From positions 1-46,880 of the forward strand of contig SDNV01000006.1 of assembly GCA_004524515.1 (NCBI GenBank): a DNA stretch of 46,880 nucleotides, in the 5' to 3' direction. The DNA comes from Promethearchaeota archaeon. Lineage in GTDB: Archaea; Asgardarchaeota; Lokiarchaeia; Sigynarchaeales; SOKP01. The stretch's first letter is position 1. Every line of letters begins with the position of its first letter. Below the pieces are notes generated by a model. The model ran no database searches and was not told the origin of the DNA. It saw only the letters and a program-made list of their open reading frames with translations. A program made the translations under genes and the position numbers. Of this stretch, positions 1-8,124 are shown piece by piece.

Positions 1-562
1 CTAAAACCAAAAATTTTCCCTTTAATTTAATTTCTGGCTTCTCTGATTTTAATGATTTAAAGGCAAAATGGAAACCAGATATAATAAATATAAATAAATC
101 GATTAAAAGGTAAGCGATTAAAAATATCCCTAAATCGATATTCACCGGATCAGTAAGTTCTCCTAAGACGGATATATCCATAAATAAGAAATAAAGGATT
201 AATGCTTCAAAAATAATTGCATAGATAATAAAAATACTAATTATCGCTTTGAATTTTCTGATTTTTGTGAGATCATTCAATGCAATCAACCATACAATTA
301 TGACTAAGGAAATAAAGGAAAAATTTATCAAAATATACAAAACAATTGAAATTCCTACTCCATTAAATAGATACACTAAAAAACTAACCGATGATCCCCA
401 CCATGGTTTACTCATCGTTATCCAGGTTATACCTACCAAAATTAAAGTTCTTTGTTTGTGTTCTCTATATTTTAATGCAATTTTTAAGCCAATGATTACC
501 GAAAAAACAACAAAAAGGAGGCTAAATAAACCATTAATAACAATACTAGTATCAATTGCCAT
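1..562 (-). CDS. Multi-span membrane protein, C-terminus outside window
   Basis: An uninterrupted minus-strand frame begins at an ATG at 562 (first residues MAIDTSIVING) and runs off the left edge after 187 codons, so the C-terminus is missing. The visible part has about five hydrophobic segments separated by short charged loops such as KYREHKQR and NDLTKIRKFK, so it is an integral membrane protein. No catalytic or binding motif was recognised. Its layout resembles the seven-helix protein at 11278-12054, but I see no clear sequence relationship. The plus-strand frame at 249-578 is the opposite strand of this gene and is unlikely to be real. Confidence 0.72.
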   Translation of the reverse strand, partial: MAIDTSIVINGLFSLLFVVFSVIIGLKIALKYREHKQRTLILVGITWITMSKPWWGSSVSFLVYLFNGVGISIVLYILINFSFISLVIIVWLIALNDLTKIRKFKAIISIFIIYAIIFEALILYFLFMDISVLGELTDPVNIDLGIFLIAYLLIDLFIFIISGFHFAFKSLKSEKPEIKLKGKFLVL

Positions 563-698
563 ATGTCCTTGTACCTAAAATTATAGTTTATAATTTATTC
601 TTAAATGTACCATATTTTATATTTATTTAAACTTATCTTGAAGAAAAACAGCTTAAACTATGAAAATTGCAAATTTTGTATGAAAATAATAAGTATAT

Positions 699-1256
699 TC
701 AATAATCAAGAGAAAATGTTTTTTTAATCCATTTTTCAATTTCATCATGCGAATTAGATAATGGTTGAGCATCTTTAGAAATATCTACATTTCGATATTC
801 TTCCATTTTTTTCGATAAATCGCTTGTCGATATTATGGTTCCATTTTCAACTCTTATCTCAATTACCGTTTTATACGCCATTGGTCGTTGAAATCCCATA
901 TGGACATACATTGAATCGATAAAGTCCTTTGCTAATAAGATTTTTCCAGTGAATTCTGACTTTAGGTTTAAATTTTCATAGTAATAGTCAAAAATGGGAT
1001 TATCCTCATTTTTAAATGCCCTGGGTTCGATGCAATTCACTTTGGGAGGATTTTTTGCATTTACAAACATGCTATTTAGAATTAATTCTTCATTTGCAAA
1101 AATGTACCTCATAACATGCCCACGCCAACAGGAAGTACAGCGAGAATAAGGTTCTATCCCAAAATTTTCAGGACAATACAATCCCTCTCCCTTAAGACCC
1201 ACTAAGGAAAAGGACTCATTATTATATATAAACTCATCCGGGATTTGTGCTGTCAT
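699..1256 (-). CDS. Conserved protein of unknown function
   Basis: The protein starts MTAQIPDEFIYNN and is 185 residues long. The motif LKGEGLYCPENFGIEPYS followed by CTSCWRG near residues 20-45, and VHMGFQRP near 120, match my memory of an uncharacterised family of soluble bacterial proteins; I know no function for it. The Cys-x2-Cys pair is suggestive of metal binding but has no second pair. I place the start at the ATG at 1256 because GGTGGAG lies about 9 bases upstream; an upstream in-frame GTG at 1271 is part of that ribosome binding site. It follows the regulator gene at 1272-2582 closely enough to share a transcript. Confidence 0.72.
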   Translation of the reverse strand: MTAQIPDEFIYNNESFSLVGLKGEGLYCPENFGIEPYSRCTSCWRGHVMRYIFANEELILNSMFVNAKNPPKVNCIEPRAFKNEDNPIFDYYYENLNLKSEFTGKILLAKDFIDSMYVHMGFQRPMAYKTVIEIRVENGTIISTSDLSKKMEEYRNVDISKDAQPLSNSHDEIEKWIKKTFSLDY

Positions 1257-1271
1257 AACAAATATCTCCAC

Positions 1272-2582
1272 CTAATATAATTTTAGGATGATATCCATTA
1301 TATTTTGAAATTTCTCTTCTGAGCCCCATATCACATAAATTACATTATCAATTGGTATGGCAACTTCTTTTATTGCAATTACCCATTTATTCCCAATATT
1401 GTTTGCGATTTCACTTCCCTCTTTAAATTTAAGAGATATCGATGCTCCGAGATATTCTTGAACCTTGGTATATTCGATTTTCATATCTTCAAAACCAGGA
1501 ATTACTCCCTCATTTTGTAATTTTTCAATCTGTTCTTCAATTTTGTTATAAACAAGGTCTAACTTATCTCGAACTCTAAATTCATCAATTATGTCTTTAT
1601 CATATTCAAAAAAAATGATCCCAAAATCTTTATCAAGTCCCATTATACCTAAGACGTCAATATCGAAGACTTCTCTCCCAAGTGACTGTGAATCCTTATA
1701 GCGTTTGGAGACATCTTCCCAACCATTACTAAGGTATTCGTCTATTAAAAGTTTGAAACTTTTAAGAATTTTTATTTCTTCTTCCTTCTCCTTAATGATT
1801 TTATTTACCAAGGCAGTTATTGGTCTCGCAACATAAATTTGTGTACCTCTTGGAGTTTCTGATACTTTTTCAACCCAATTCTTTTTTAAGAGCCGTTCAA
1901 TAATTCTATAGATTGTTGTCCTTTTTATTACTAATTCTTTATTCAAATTACCGACTATTTCTCCTTTTTCTCCTTTATTGAGTAAGGCTAAATATACTCT
2001 TGCCTCATCCGGGCTTAATCCAAATTTCTGTAATCCTAATGTTTGTAATATTTTTGTAGTATCAAACAAAAATTTAGGAGAAACAGTCTGTGTGAATGGT
2101 GTTTCATCCCCTAATAATGCATCGGGGGCCATATAAGGTTCTTTTGTACTCATTAATCTTAATGCTCTTGAAAATAGAGTTATAACATCGATTAATTGAA
2201 CTAATGTATCCCCTTCATCCAAAGAAATTTTACTAATTATTTTTCTTTCCTCATCTTTAAATCCAACAATAAAATCTTTTCGATTTGAAGAAAAGGCAAC
2301 TAACTTATCAAAAGTATTTTGTATTATTCTATAAATTACTCCCATAAGCTCTATAGTCTTTTTTTTCTCAGAACCCCATATTAAAGAAATATTTTCTATA
2401 TCTTTACTGATATCCCAATTTAATGTAGAATATCCTATTCTACTTAATATTCTCTTCTCTTCTCCTTCTTCTTTAAATGATTCTATAATTGCTAAGGAAT
2501 TTATATTTAAATCAGATTCCAGAAAAGTATCTGCAATTTTTTCGTAGTTGGTCATATAGAGAGAAATTCTATTACATTTCAT
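1272..2582 (-). CDS. TrmB-type HTH regulator flanked by sensory domains
   Basis: A 436-residue protein in three parts. Residues about 10-150 form an alpha/beta domain that resembles roadblock/longin-like domains (contains IVGFKDEERKIISKI). Residues about 185-255 are a TrmB-like winged helix: LGLSPDEARVYLALL, then RTTIYRIIERLLKKNWVEKV, the usual DNA-reading helix and wing. Residues about 305-436 form a second alpha/beta domain ending in VIWGSEEK. The IWGSE[KE]K string also occurs in the N-terminal domain near residue 70, hinting at a duplication. Known TrmB proteins control sugar uptake and central metabolism; the ligand here is unknown. It lies downstream of actin on the same strand. Confidence 0.8.
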   Translation of the reverse strand: MKCNRISLYMTNYEKIADTFLESDLNINSLAIIESFKEEGEEKRILSRIGYSTLNWDISKDIENISLIWGSEKKKTIELMGVIYRIIQNTFDKLVAFSSNRKDFIVGFKDEERKIISKISLDEGDTLVQLIDVITLFSRALRLMSTKEPYMAPDALLGDETPFTQTVSPKFLFDTTKILQTLGLQKFGLSPDEARVYLALLNKGEKGEIVGNLNKELVIKRTTIYRIIERLLKKNWVEKVSETPRGTQIYVARPITALVNKIIKEKEEEIKILKSFKLLIDEYLSNGWEDVSKRYKDSQSLGREVFDIDVLGIMGLDKDFGIIFFEYDKDIIDEFRVRDKLDLVYNKIEEQIEKLQNEGVIPGFEDMKIEYTKVQEYLGASISLKFKEGSEIANNIGNKWVIAIKEVAIPIDNVIYVIWGSEEKFQNIMDIILKLY

Positions 2583-2650
2583 ATTATCATTTCGTTATAT
2601 AATTATAGTATATTAAAAAAATAAAATAATTTACCCGCTAATTTTAAGTT

Positions 2651-2863
2651 TCAAAGCAGGCTTTTTTGTTTATTTTTAAATTTTTCTTTTAAATCTTTCA
2701 GCAAATCTTTTATACAATCATTTTCCTTAGATCTTTGAATTCCTGTGAAATCGTTTGACATCGGAAAGTGCTGAGATCTGGTTTTATTTTCTTTCTTATG
2801 GTCCTCTTGCTCATCTGACAAAATAATGCAGGGAATTCCGTTTATTTCTTTAATTTTTACCAA
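2651..2863 (-). CDS. Small charged protein directly downstream of actin
   Basis: A 70-residue protein starting MVKIKEINGIPCIILSDEQ. It uses a TTG start at 2863 preceded by GAGGT with normal spacing, which is the main reason to accept it. It begins about 40 bases after the actin stop codon on the same strand, so the two are probably co-transcribed. A hydrophobic strand (IPCIIL) is followed by a polar stretch and a basic amphipathic C-terminal helix (DLLKDLKEKFKNKQKSLL). I recognise no family. A short helix of this kind could in principle bind actin or nucleic acid, but nothing in the sequence decides this. Confidence 0.55.
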   Translation of the reverse strand: MVKIKEINGIPCIILSDEQEDHKKENKTRSQHFPMSNDFTGIQRSKENDCIKDLLKDLKEKFKNKQKSLL

Positions 2864-2902
2864 TTTCCTTACCTCTAGATGAATATTAAACCGAATTGGA
2901 TT

Positions 2903-4042
2903 TTAGAAGCATCTATGAATTACTTGAGGTCCCATTTCCTTATATTCGCGCCGAGTTATCCACATCCTATTGAAAGTTTTCAGTGATGCCAATATTGAAC
3001 CCCCGATCCACACGGAATACATTCTTTCGGGAGGGGATACGATTCTTACATCTACAGAATCCGGGATCTGTTCCTTGATTTCTTTAGCTAGACGTTCTTT
3101 GAATCCCGGATACATGGTAGAACCTCCCGAAAGAACTATATTTGAAAAAAGATCTCTCCTTAAATCTACATCGCACTCGTATATCGACCCTACTATTAGA
3201 TCATCTAATGGTTCTAATTCTTTTCCGACAGCTGAGGGATTGAAGAAACATTCAGGTGCGAGAAATCTCTCCACACCTACATTAATAGTTTCTCCGTCCG
3301 GTAACATGAAACTCTTCTCCATTCCCGCTACTTTTTTGGAAAGCATTACCTCCTTTTCAGGGTCTAAAGCGACATAACAGAGTTTTTCTTTTATATCTCT
3401 GACGATCTCCAGTTCGGCTGAAGTCATGAGGGTCACCCCTTTTTGCCTTAATAGCCGCTGCAAATATTTTGTTACATCACGCCCAGCCAGATCGACTCGC
3501 TCGATTGCATGACTTAACGCAAAACCTTCAAAGATGGGTACAATATGGGAAACTCCATCACCAATATCTATGACAGTTCCCGTTACTCGGCCTGAGGCAT
3601 AAAGCGATAAAACCGCCTGGGTTGCGACGTATAATGCAGGAACGTTAAAGGTTTCAAACATGATTTCGCCCATTCTCTCCCTATTTGATCTCGGATTTAA
3701 TGGAGCTTCGGTTAAAAGTACCGGATGCTCTGAAGGATCTATTCTTAAGTCTGTATAAAATGTATAATGCCAGATTCGCTCCATAGCTGTCCAATCATCA
3801 ACAATTCCGTGCTCTATGGGAAAATTTAGTCTCATAATCCCAGAGAGTTCCGCTGCTTCTTCACCTATATAATATTCCCTTGTAAAATGTTTGTACTCAG
3901 CAAGAATATTATGATACTTAGGAGTACCGATCATAGTAGGAAACACGGAACGAGGTTGATCTTCGCCAGCATACCCGTTTTTGGAAATCCCCGTTCCATT
4001 ATCTAAAACGATTGCTTTTGAAAGTTGCTCATTATCTGCCAT
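2903..4042 (-). CDS. Actin homologue (lokiactin)
   Basis: A 379-residue actin, the length of eukaryotic actins. Phosphate-loop and hinge motifs are present: VLDNGTGISKNGYAGEDQPR near the N-terminus, VIDIGDGVSH near residue 150, LSGGSTMYPG near 300, and SVWIGGSILASLKTF near 340. FPIEHGIVDDW, VLLTEAPLNPRSNRE and EIVRDIKEKLCYVALD are almost eukaryotic, and the protein ends PQVIHRCF, like the eukaryotic HRKCF end. It should bind ATP and form filaments in the cytoplasm. The start is the ATG at 4042, with GTGGAGG seven bases upstream; an in-frame GTG at 4057 would overlap that site. It is followed by the 70-residue gene and a TrmB-type regulator on the same strand. Confidence 0.97.
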   Translation of the reverse strand: MADNEQLSKAIVLDNGTGISKNGYAGEDQPRSVFPTMIGTPKYHNILAEYKHFTREYYIGEEAAELSGIMRLNFPIEHGIVDDWTAMERIWHYTFYTDLRIDPSEHPVLLTEAPLNPRSNRERMGEIMFETFNVPALYVATQAVLSLYASGRVTGTVIDIGDGVSHIVPIFEGFALSHAIERVDLAGRDVTKYLQRLLRQKGVTLMTSAELEIVRDIKEKLCYVALDPEKEVMLSKKVAGMEKSFMLPDGETINVGVERFLAPECFFNPSAVGKELEPLDDLIVGSIYECDVDLRRDLFSNIVLSGGSTMYPGFKERLAKEIKEQIPDSVDVRIVSPPERMYSVWIGGSILASLKTFNRMWITRREYKEMGPQVIHRCF

Positions 4043-4540
4043 AATTTTTTCCTCCACTCTAATATCTTATTTTTATTAAATTTGTTTAAAGGAATCAAGC
4101 ATGATTTTGATGGTGAAGTTATTGCTTAGATTAAATTTATCTAAAATCATCTTACGCAATATATTGTCTAAATTCAATATTGATTCCTATGCTAACTACT
4201 ATTTTTTTTAATTATTGCTTATGATCTTAAGAATAAATTTGCATATTTAAGCTTTGTCACCATGTCGTGACAGTAGTGACCTATCATAATGACACATCTT
4301 GAAAAATAAGGCTATTAACTCAAAAATTGAAAATTTCGAATTATAGATATAGATTAGAAATCATAAATATATTTAAATAATGATTAAAAAAAGTTAAATC
4401 TATTTTTATGAAAAAGCATTTGGATTATAGATATTATAGCATTAATCATTAAATCTATTAACTCAAATGATTTAAATAGTAATATATTCATATAGATACT
4501 ATACGTGAAAGAATTTTTAGATTTTGTGAATGAGTGAAAA
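4043..4540. promoter_or_regulatory. Spacer upstream of actin with two inverted repeats
   Basis: About 500 bases between divergent genes with no convincing reading frame. Two inverted repeats stand out: TTAGAT-N7-ATCTAA at 4126-4144, roughly 85 bases before the actin start, and TGTCAC-N6-GTGACA at 4255-4272, followed by a further GTGAC at 4276-4280. Either could be an operator. The TGTCAC one is the more GC-rich part of an otherwise AT-only spacer. Promoter positions cannot be fixed from sequence alone because TATA-like strings are everywhere. Confidence 0.4.
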
Positions 4541-5110
4541 ATGATTAAAAACATACCTGAAAATGACATGAAAAAAGGATTCGAGTTCTTATATCAGTTT
4601 TTAAGATTTTTTCCCTTTTCAATGGAATCGGATGAGGCGCAACTGAACGTTGTACGTAAAGACTTTGTAAACTCAATTTGGAACTATTTTTGGCTAAGTG
4701 TTAAAGCCGTTCTTGATGAATTAGGATTCACCCTGATTTTCTCGGCGGAGAAGTCGATTGAACATGTTTAGACAGTCCAAGATTACAATCAAAATATTCA
4801 TAATCTAACCCAAACCATCATTGAGCTTCTTTCTAGAGGGGAATATATGAATTGCACCTATTTTTTCAAAGAACTATATAATTCTCTCATTTATTATGGA
4901 CATCATAAGGAATGGAAAGAATTTGCTTTTAAATTTGGATTTAAAAGCGACAAAACTGGTTCTGTTAGATTATCGGATGCGATTTTAGAAACCGTAATGG
5001 AACTTCAAGAGTTTAGAGACCAATTAACCAAAATAATTTTTGAATGCCTTGGACATGGAATAAAGTTCAAGATATTGGAGCGTGGAATTCTGTCTATTTG
5101 GATAGAGTAA
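4541..5110 (+). pseudogene. Unknown gene split by an in-frame TAG
   Basis: Two open stretches, 4541-4771 and 4772-5110, lie in the same frame and are separated only by TAG at 4769-4771. Read through, they give about 189 residues with even, protein-like composition on both sides: MIKNIPENDMKKGFEFLYQF before the stop and TVQDYNQNIHNLTQTIIELL directly after it. The frame continues through an internal ATG at 4847 to a TAA. I recognise no family; it looks like a small helical soluble protein. Explanations are a recent nonsense mutation, an assembly error, or TAG readthrough. A second gene at 45254-45775 has the same defect. Confidence 0.55.
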
Positions 5111-5121
5111 AGATTAAAACC

Positions 5122-5403
5122 TCATAAATTTAATTCCTTAACAATCTCCTCATCGTTAAATCTGAGATCCTCGCCTCTATTGTTGTAAGCAGCATTTGGC
5201 AGCAATTTTTTTGCCTTACTCTCGTCATTAAACCATTTAAATAAACTTACAGATGCAGTATAGGCCGCGATTGTGAACATAATAAATCCCAGAAATAGGT
5301 AAGATTTTACATCAAAAACTTGATGTAAATAAATATGCTCACACTTAAGTTTATTCAAACGTGATACTATAATAGAAAAGAATTGTTCACTACAGTTCTT
5401 CAA
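5122..5403 (-). CDS. Small one-helix membrane protein
   Basis: A 93-residue frame whose start overlaps the end of the UPF0175 gene by 14 bases, on the same strand. One strong hydrophobic segment (SYLFLGFIMFTIAAYTASV) lies near residues 34-52, with a basic N-terminal side and an acidic C-terminal tail ending EEIVKELNL. No family is recognised. The overlap suggests translational coupling to the toxin-antitoxin pair upstream, but the gene could be an unrelated passenger. Confidence 0.5.
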   Translation of the reverse strand: MKNCSEQFFSIIVSRLNKLKCEHIYLHQVFDVKSYLFLGFIMFTIAAYTASVSLFKWFNDESKAKKLLPNAAYNNRGEDLRFNDEEIVKELNL

Positions 5404-5722
5404 ATAATTTTTTAGCTTTATTCAATTCCTCTTCCATTTCTACTTCGGATAATGCAGGAGGCTGAATTTTTTCACGCTGGATATAATCCATCATCTCATA
5501 TATTGATACTTTAGCCAAAGTAGAAGCTTCTGCTAAACTTACTAAGCCTTTTCGATACTTTTCACCCGCATCTTTCATTCTATATTCGATAATTTGAGCA
5601 AGGAGAAATTTTCGAATTAAAGAAGAACGGTCAATCCTTTCTTTTTCACAGATTTGGTTTAATTCATCAATTTCTTTTTCATCTAATCGGGTTGAAACAA
5701 CATCAGTCATTATTACTTTCAT
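5390..5722 (-). CDS. UPF0175-family antitoxin-like protein
   Basis: A 110-residue protein with a ribbon-helix-helix-like start (VVSTRLDEKEIDELNQICEKERIDRSSLIRKFLL, residues 7-40) and a UPF0175 signature after it: KYRKGLVSLAEASTLAKVS then IYEMMDYI. UPF0175 proteins commonly pair with PIN-type toxins. Here the gene overlaps the end of the PIN-like gene by 20 bases, in the toxin-first order. It is expected to bind and neutralise that protein and to repress the shared promoter. Confidence 0.82.
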   Translation of the reverse strand: MKVIMTDVVSTRLDEKEIDELNQICEKERIDRSSLIRKFLLAQIIEYRMKDAGEKYRKGLVSLAEASTLAKVSIYEMMDYIQREKIQPPALSEVEMEEELNKAKKLFEEL

Positions 5723-6215
5723 CTCTTCTTTTTTTTAACTTTTCCATAAAAAATAAAATGGATTTTGCTTTGGTTGCATTAATTTTCTCTAATTTTTTTA
5801 ATATACTGAAAAATTTTTCTTCATCAATGTGATTTTGATTTAACATTTCAAAATAAAAAGAATCAACTCTGATCACTTTAAGATCCTCAGATAAAAATTT
5901 ATTATAAGCTCTATCATCAGAAGTCAAGCAAATTCCATCTTCTTTTGCTAAAATATAACAACTAGATTCGCCTGGATCATTAAAACGATTTAATTCTTGA
6001 GAAACATTAATGGATATTACGGGTATCTTAAATTTATTTAATGCAGATTCAGCTTCATTTGCGTCTGGATAATTTTTTGCTTTACCTTTAATCACTACTT
6101 CTTCATATACGCTAGAATCTATAACCAGCGGAAATTTAATAAGATCCATAAATTCTGAAAATAATTTTGCTTTTATCAGATAAATTAAAGTACATGAATC
6201 CAAAATCCATCTCAT
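5703..6215 (-). CDS. PIN-like toxin (DUF3368 type)
   Basis: A 170-residue PIN-like nuclease. Acidic residues typical of the fold are visible: Asp6 in MRWILDSCTLIYLIK, Glu38 in DSSVYEEVVIKG, and the cluster DPGESSCYILAKEDGICLTSDDRAYNKF near residues 87-115. PIN proteins cut RNA with metal ions. It is the first gene of an apparently intact toxin-antitoxin pair, transcribed away from the next module at 6355. Of the four modules in this zone it is the only one with an undamaged toxin. Confidence 0.8.
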   Translation of the reverse strand: MRWILDSCTLIYLIKAKLFSEFMDLIKFPLVIDSSVYEEVVIKGKAKNYPDANEAESALNKFKIPVISINVSQELNRFNDPGESSCYILAKEDGICLTSDDRAYNKFLSEDLKVIRVDSFYFEMLNQNHIDEEKFFSILKKLEKINATKAKSILFFMEKLKKRRDESNND

Positions 6216-6354
6216 TATTATCTATATACAACTAATTATTATTAAATATATCTATTGTATACATATTATTGAATGAAAATTATATAGAGTTTTTCAAAAT
6301 TGTTGGAAATAAATATTTAAGGTTAAATACCTACACTAATTATAGTGATTAGTT

Positions 6355-6579
6355 ATGAGTAATATTACTAAAAAGGATTTACGTGATCTCATCGAAAGAA
6401 TGCCAGACGATTTTACTTTAGAGGATTTACAGTATCGTCTATTTGTTCTTCAAAAATTGGAAAAGGCAGAATATCAACTTAAACAAGGCTGTAAAACTTC
6501 TAATCTCGAAGAGATGAGAGAATTAGCAAAAACTTGGCGAAAGGAAAAAGAGCAAAAAATTGAAGAAAAAATAAATTAA
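6355..6579 (+). CDS. Antitoxin-like protein of a ParE/RelE-type pair
   Basis: A 74-residue helical protein, MSNITKKDLRDLIERMPDDF, with the pattern of small antitoxins that precede ParE/RelE toxins (an xLPDDxTLEDLxYRLxVLxKLExA core followed by a charged C-terminal helix). The paralogue at 9333-9518 has the same order of motifs (IKKLPDNLTVEEIAYKLYI). The damaged toxin gene begins 24 bases downstream. If the toxin is dead, this protein may survive as a stand-alone regulator or as an anti-addiction factor. Confidence 0.68.
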   Translation: MSNITKKDLRDLIERMPDDFTLEDLQYRLFVLQKLEKAEYQLKQGCKTSNLEEMRELAKTWRKEKEQKIEEKIN

Positions 6580-6602
6580 TATTATATAACCTCATCAAAA
6601 AA

Positions 6603-6886
6603 ATGGTTGATATTGAATTCCATCCTATCGCTAAAGAAGATATTAAAGAGCTATATGATTATTTCTCCCGATTTTCCTTACAATATGCCGATTCATTTAT
6701 AGAAGGTCTTTATGATCGCATGAAGATTTAAAGAGATTTTCAGAATTAGGTAATAAATACTCAGAAAATGAGAAAAATCGTCAGCTTATTTATCAAAATT
6801 ATAGAATTCTTTATTTGTATAAAAAAGAAGAAGCGAAAATCATCATAATGATTGTTGTTCATTGTTCTAGGCAAATAAATCTTTGA
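6603..6886 (+). pseudogene. Frameshifted ParE/RelE-type toxin
   Basis: The frame from ATG 6603 reads MVDIEFHPIAKEDIKELYDY, a typical ParE N-terminus, and stops at TAA 6729-6731 after MKI. Shifting one base at 6722 restores EDLKRFSELGNKYSENEKN, RQLIYQNYRILYLYKKEEAK and IIIMIVVHCSRQINL, the usual end of a ParE-type toxin with the conserved YRI(L/I)Y strand and H-x-R near the end. A single lost base next to ATGAAGA explains everything. The protein as encoded would lack the active C-terminal half. Confidence 0.8.
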
Positions 6887-7055
6887 AAAATCATCTTAAT
6901 CAATGTTATTTTAAAATGTCAGAAATAGTGTTCTCCCGTTTTCGTAATTAAATGATTCGATGGATTGTAATGCTAATTACTAATAATAAAGTCCGATACA
7001 TTTGTATATGTTATAAAATGCAAATAAATTAATATCAAAAAAGTAAGTAATAAAT

Positions 7056-7170
7056 ATGGAAGAAAAAGAAACGGGAACATATGAAGTCTGCGGGGCGGAT
7101 ATCAATCTTGATGAAGCATCAAGATGAGAAATATTACTGCCAAAAGTGCTTAAATAAAATGGAATTCTAA
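7056..7170 (+). pseudogene. Small zinc-ribbon protein, frameshifted
   Basis: From ATG 7056 the frame gives MEEKETGTYEVCGADINLDE and stops at TGA 7125-7127. The neighbouring frame continues HQDEKYYCQKCLNKMEF and ends at TAA 7168-7170. Together they look like the very small Cys-x2-Cys / Cys-x2-Cys proteins seen elsewhere in the window (37599-37814, 39797-39922), except that the first Cys of the first pair appears to be Tyr. A one-base indel plus that change point to decay. Too short for firm assignment. Confidence 0.4.
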
Positions 7171-7409
7171 TTTTCTTTTTATTATTTTTTTATATAAAAT
7201 TATTATGAGAGTTTAATCATAATATCAAGACATAAGTCAGAGCCATTCCTGGATATTGATTAAATTAAATACTTTAATAAAATGTTTTCTAATTACTTAT
7301 TAGTTACAAATAATTTAAGATGGTTTTATTTAAATGTGAGAATTTCCTTTATAAATATGAGTTTTTTGGAAGTTGCATAAAATTGACTATTAAATAGGAT
7401 AAGCATTTT

Positions 7410-7649
7410 ATGGATATCGAGGAATTAATAAGTATCGACAAGGATATATGCTTTGGGAAGCCGCATATTAAAGACACTAGAATTAAAGTAAGTTTTATTT
7501 TGGAATTAATTTCTTCTGGATGCACGATTGAAAAGATTTTACAAGAATATAATCATCTAACTAAAGAACAGATCATTGCGTGCTTAAATTATGCAGGGAA
7601 GGTTGTAGATGCTCATAAAGATAGAGTGGAAGTCTCTAATGAAATATAA
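7410..7649 (+). CDS. DUF433 antitoxin-like protein
   Basis: A 79-residue DUF433 protein: ISIDKDICFGKPHIKDTRIK near residues 8-27 is the family signature (expected G-KP-I--TRI), followed by an HTH-like part SGCTIEKILQEYNHLTKEQI. DUF433 proteins pair with DUF5615 PIN-like toxins. The remnant of exactly such a partner overlaps the stop codon of this gene. The antitoxin frame itself is undamaged. Confidence 0.85.
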   Translation: MDIEELISIDKDICFGKPHIKDTRIKVSFILELISSGCTIEKILQEYNHLTKEQIIACLNYAGKVVDAHKDRVEVSNEI

Positions 7650-7908
7650 ACTTTTTTGTGATTAAAATATCACCAGGCAATTACAACAAACTATTGAGAG
7701 TTTTGGTTATATAGTTGATTCGGTGAGAAATCAAAAATTATTTGGTATAAGTAATGGGGATCTTGTGAAACATCTGAATACTCATAATTTCACATTATAA
7801 ACTTTTGATAAAGATTTCCTTGAGAAAGAATTTTCCTTAAATCAAGGAGTAATAATGTTAGATGTTAATTTAAATCGTGATGAATTTACTATTCCCTTAT
7901 TAAAATAG
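7639..7908 (+). pseudogene. DUF5615 PIN-like toxin with two in-frame stops
   Basis: The ATG at 7639 overlaps the end of the DUF433 gene. One frame runs to TAG 7906-7908 with two internal TAA codons. The order of motifs is that of DUF5615: MKYKLFCD-stop-N where family members have D-E-N, then TRQLQQTIESFGYIVDSVRN, then TFDKDF, the conserved T-x-D-x-D-F active-site strand, right after the second stop. The stop replaces a catalytic Glu, so the toxin is certainly inactive as encoded. Confidence 0.78.
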
Positions 7909-8124
7909 TTCCTGAATATGCTTAAAAATAATAAAATTAGTTGCACTGGCAAAAAATCGTGTTAAATCAAGAATTCTTTCTCAATGTTGAATGAAAATAA
8001 GAACACTATGCTACTAAATTTAGTTAATTTTATTTTTTGTTAAGTTTTTACACTTTATATATAAAGAATTTTCTAAAAATAGAATATTCATAAATGAAAT
8101 CATAATAAGGAAAGCGATTTTAAT

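Noticed and set aside
280..297. AT-hook or signal-related reading of KKRRGRPSK in the K+ channel as proof of DNA binding
   Set aside because: Residue positions in the channel linker; a basic patch after a pore helix is more simply a membrane-face or partner contact, so DNA binding is not claimed.
249..578. Plus-strand frame of 109 codons
   Set aside because: It is the opposite strand of the membrane-protein gene 1-562, which has the better composition and clear membrane helices.
2970..3377. Plus-strand frame of 135 codons inside actin
   Set aside because: Shadow of the actin gene; the translation has no protein-like features.
4384..4569. Minus-strand frame of 61 codons
   Set aside because: Phe/Ile-rich AT translation overlapping the start of the split gene at 4541; no ribosome binding site.
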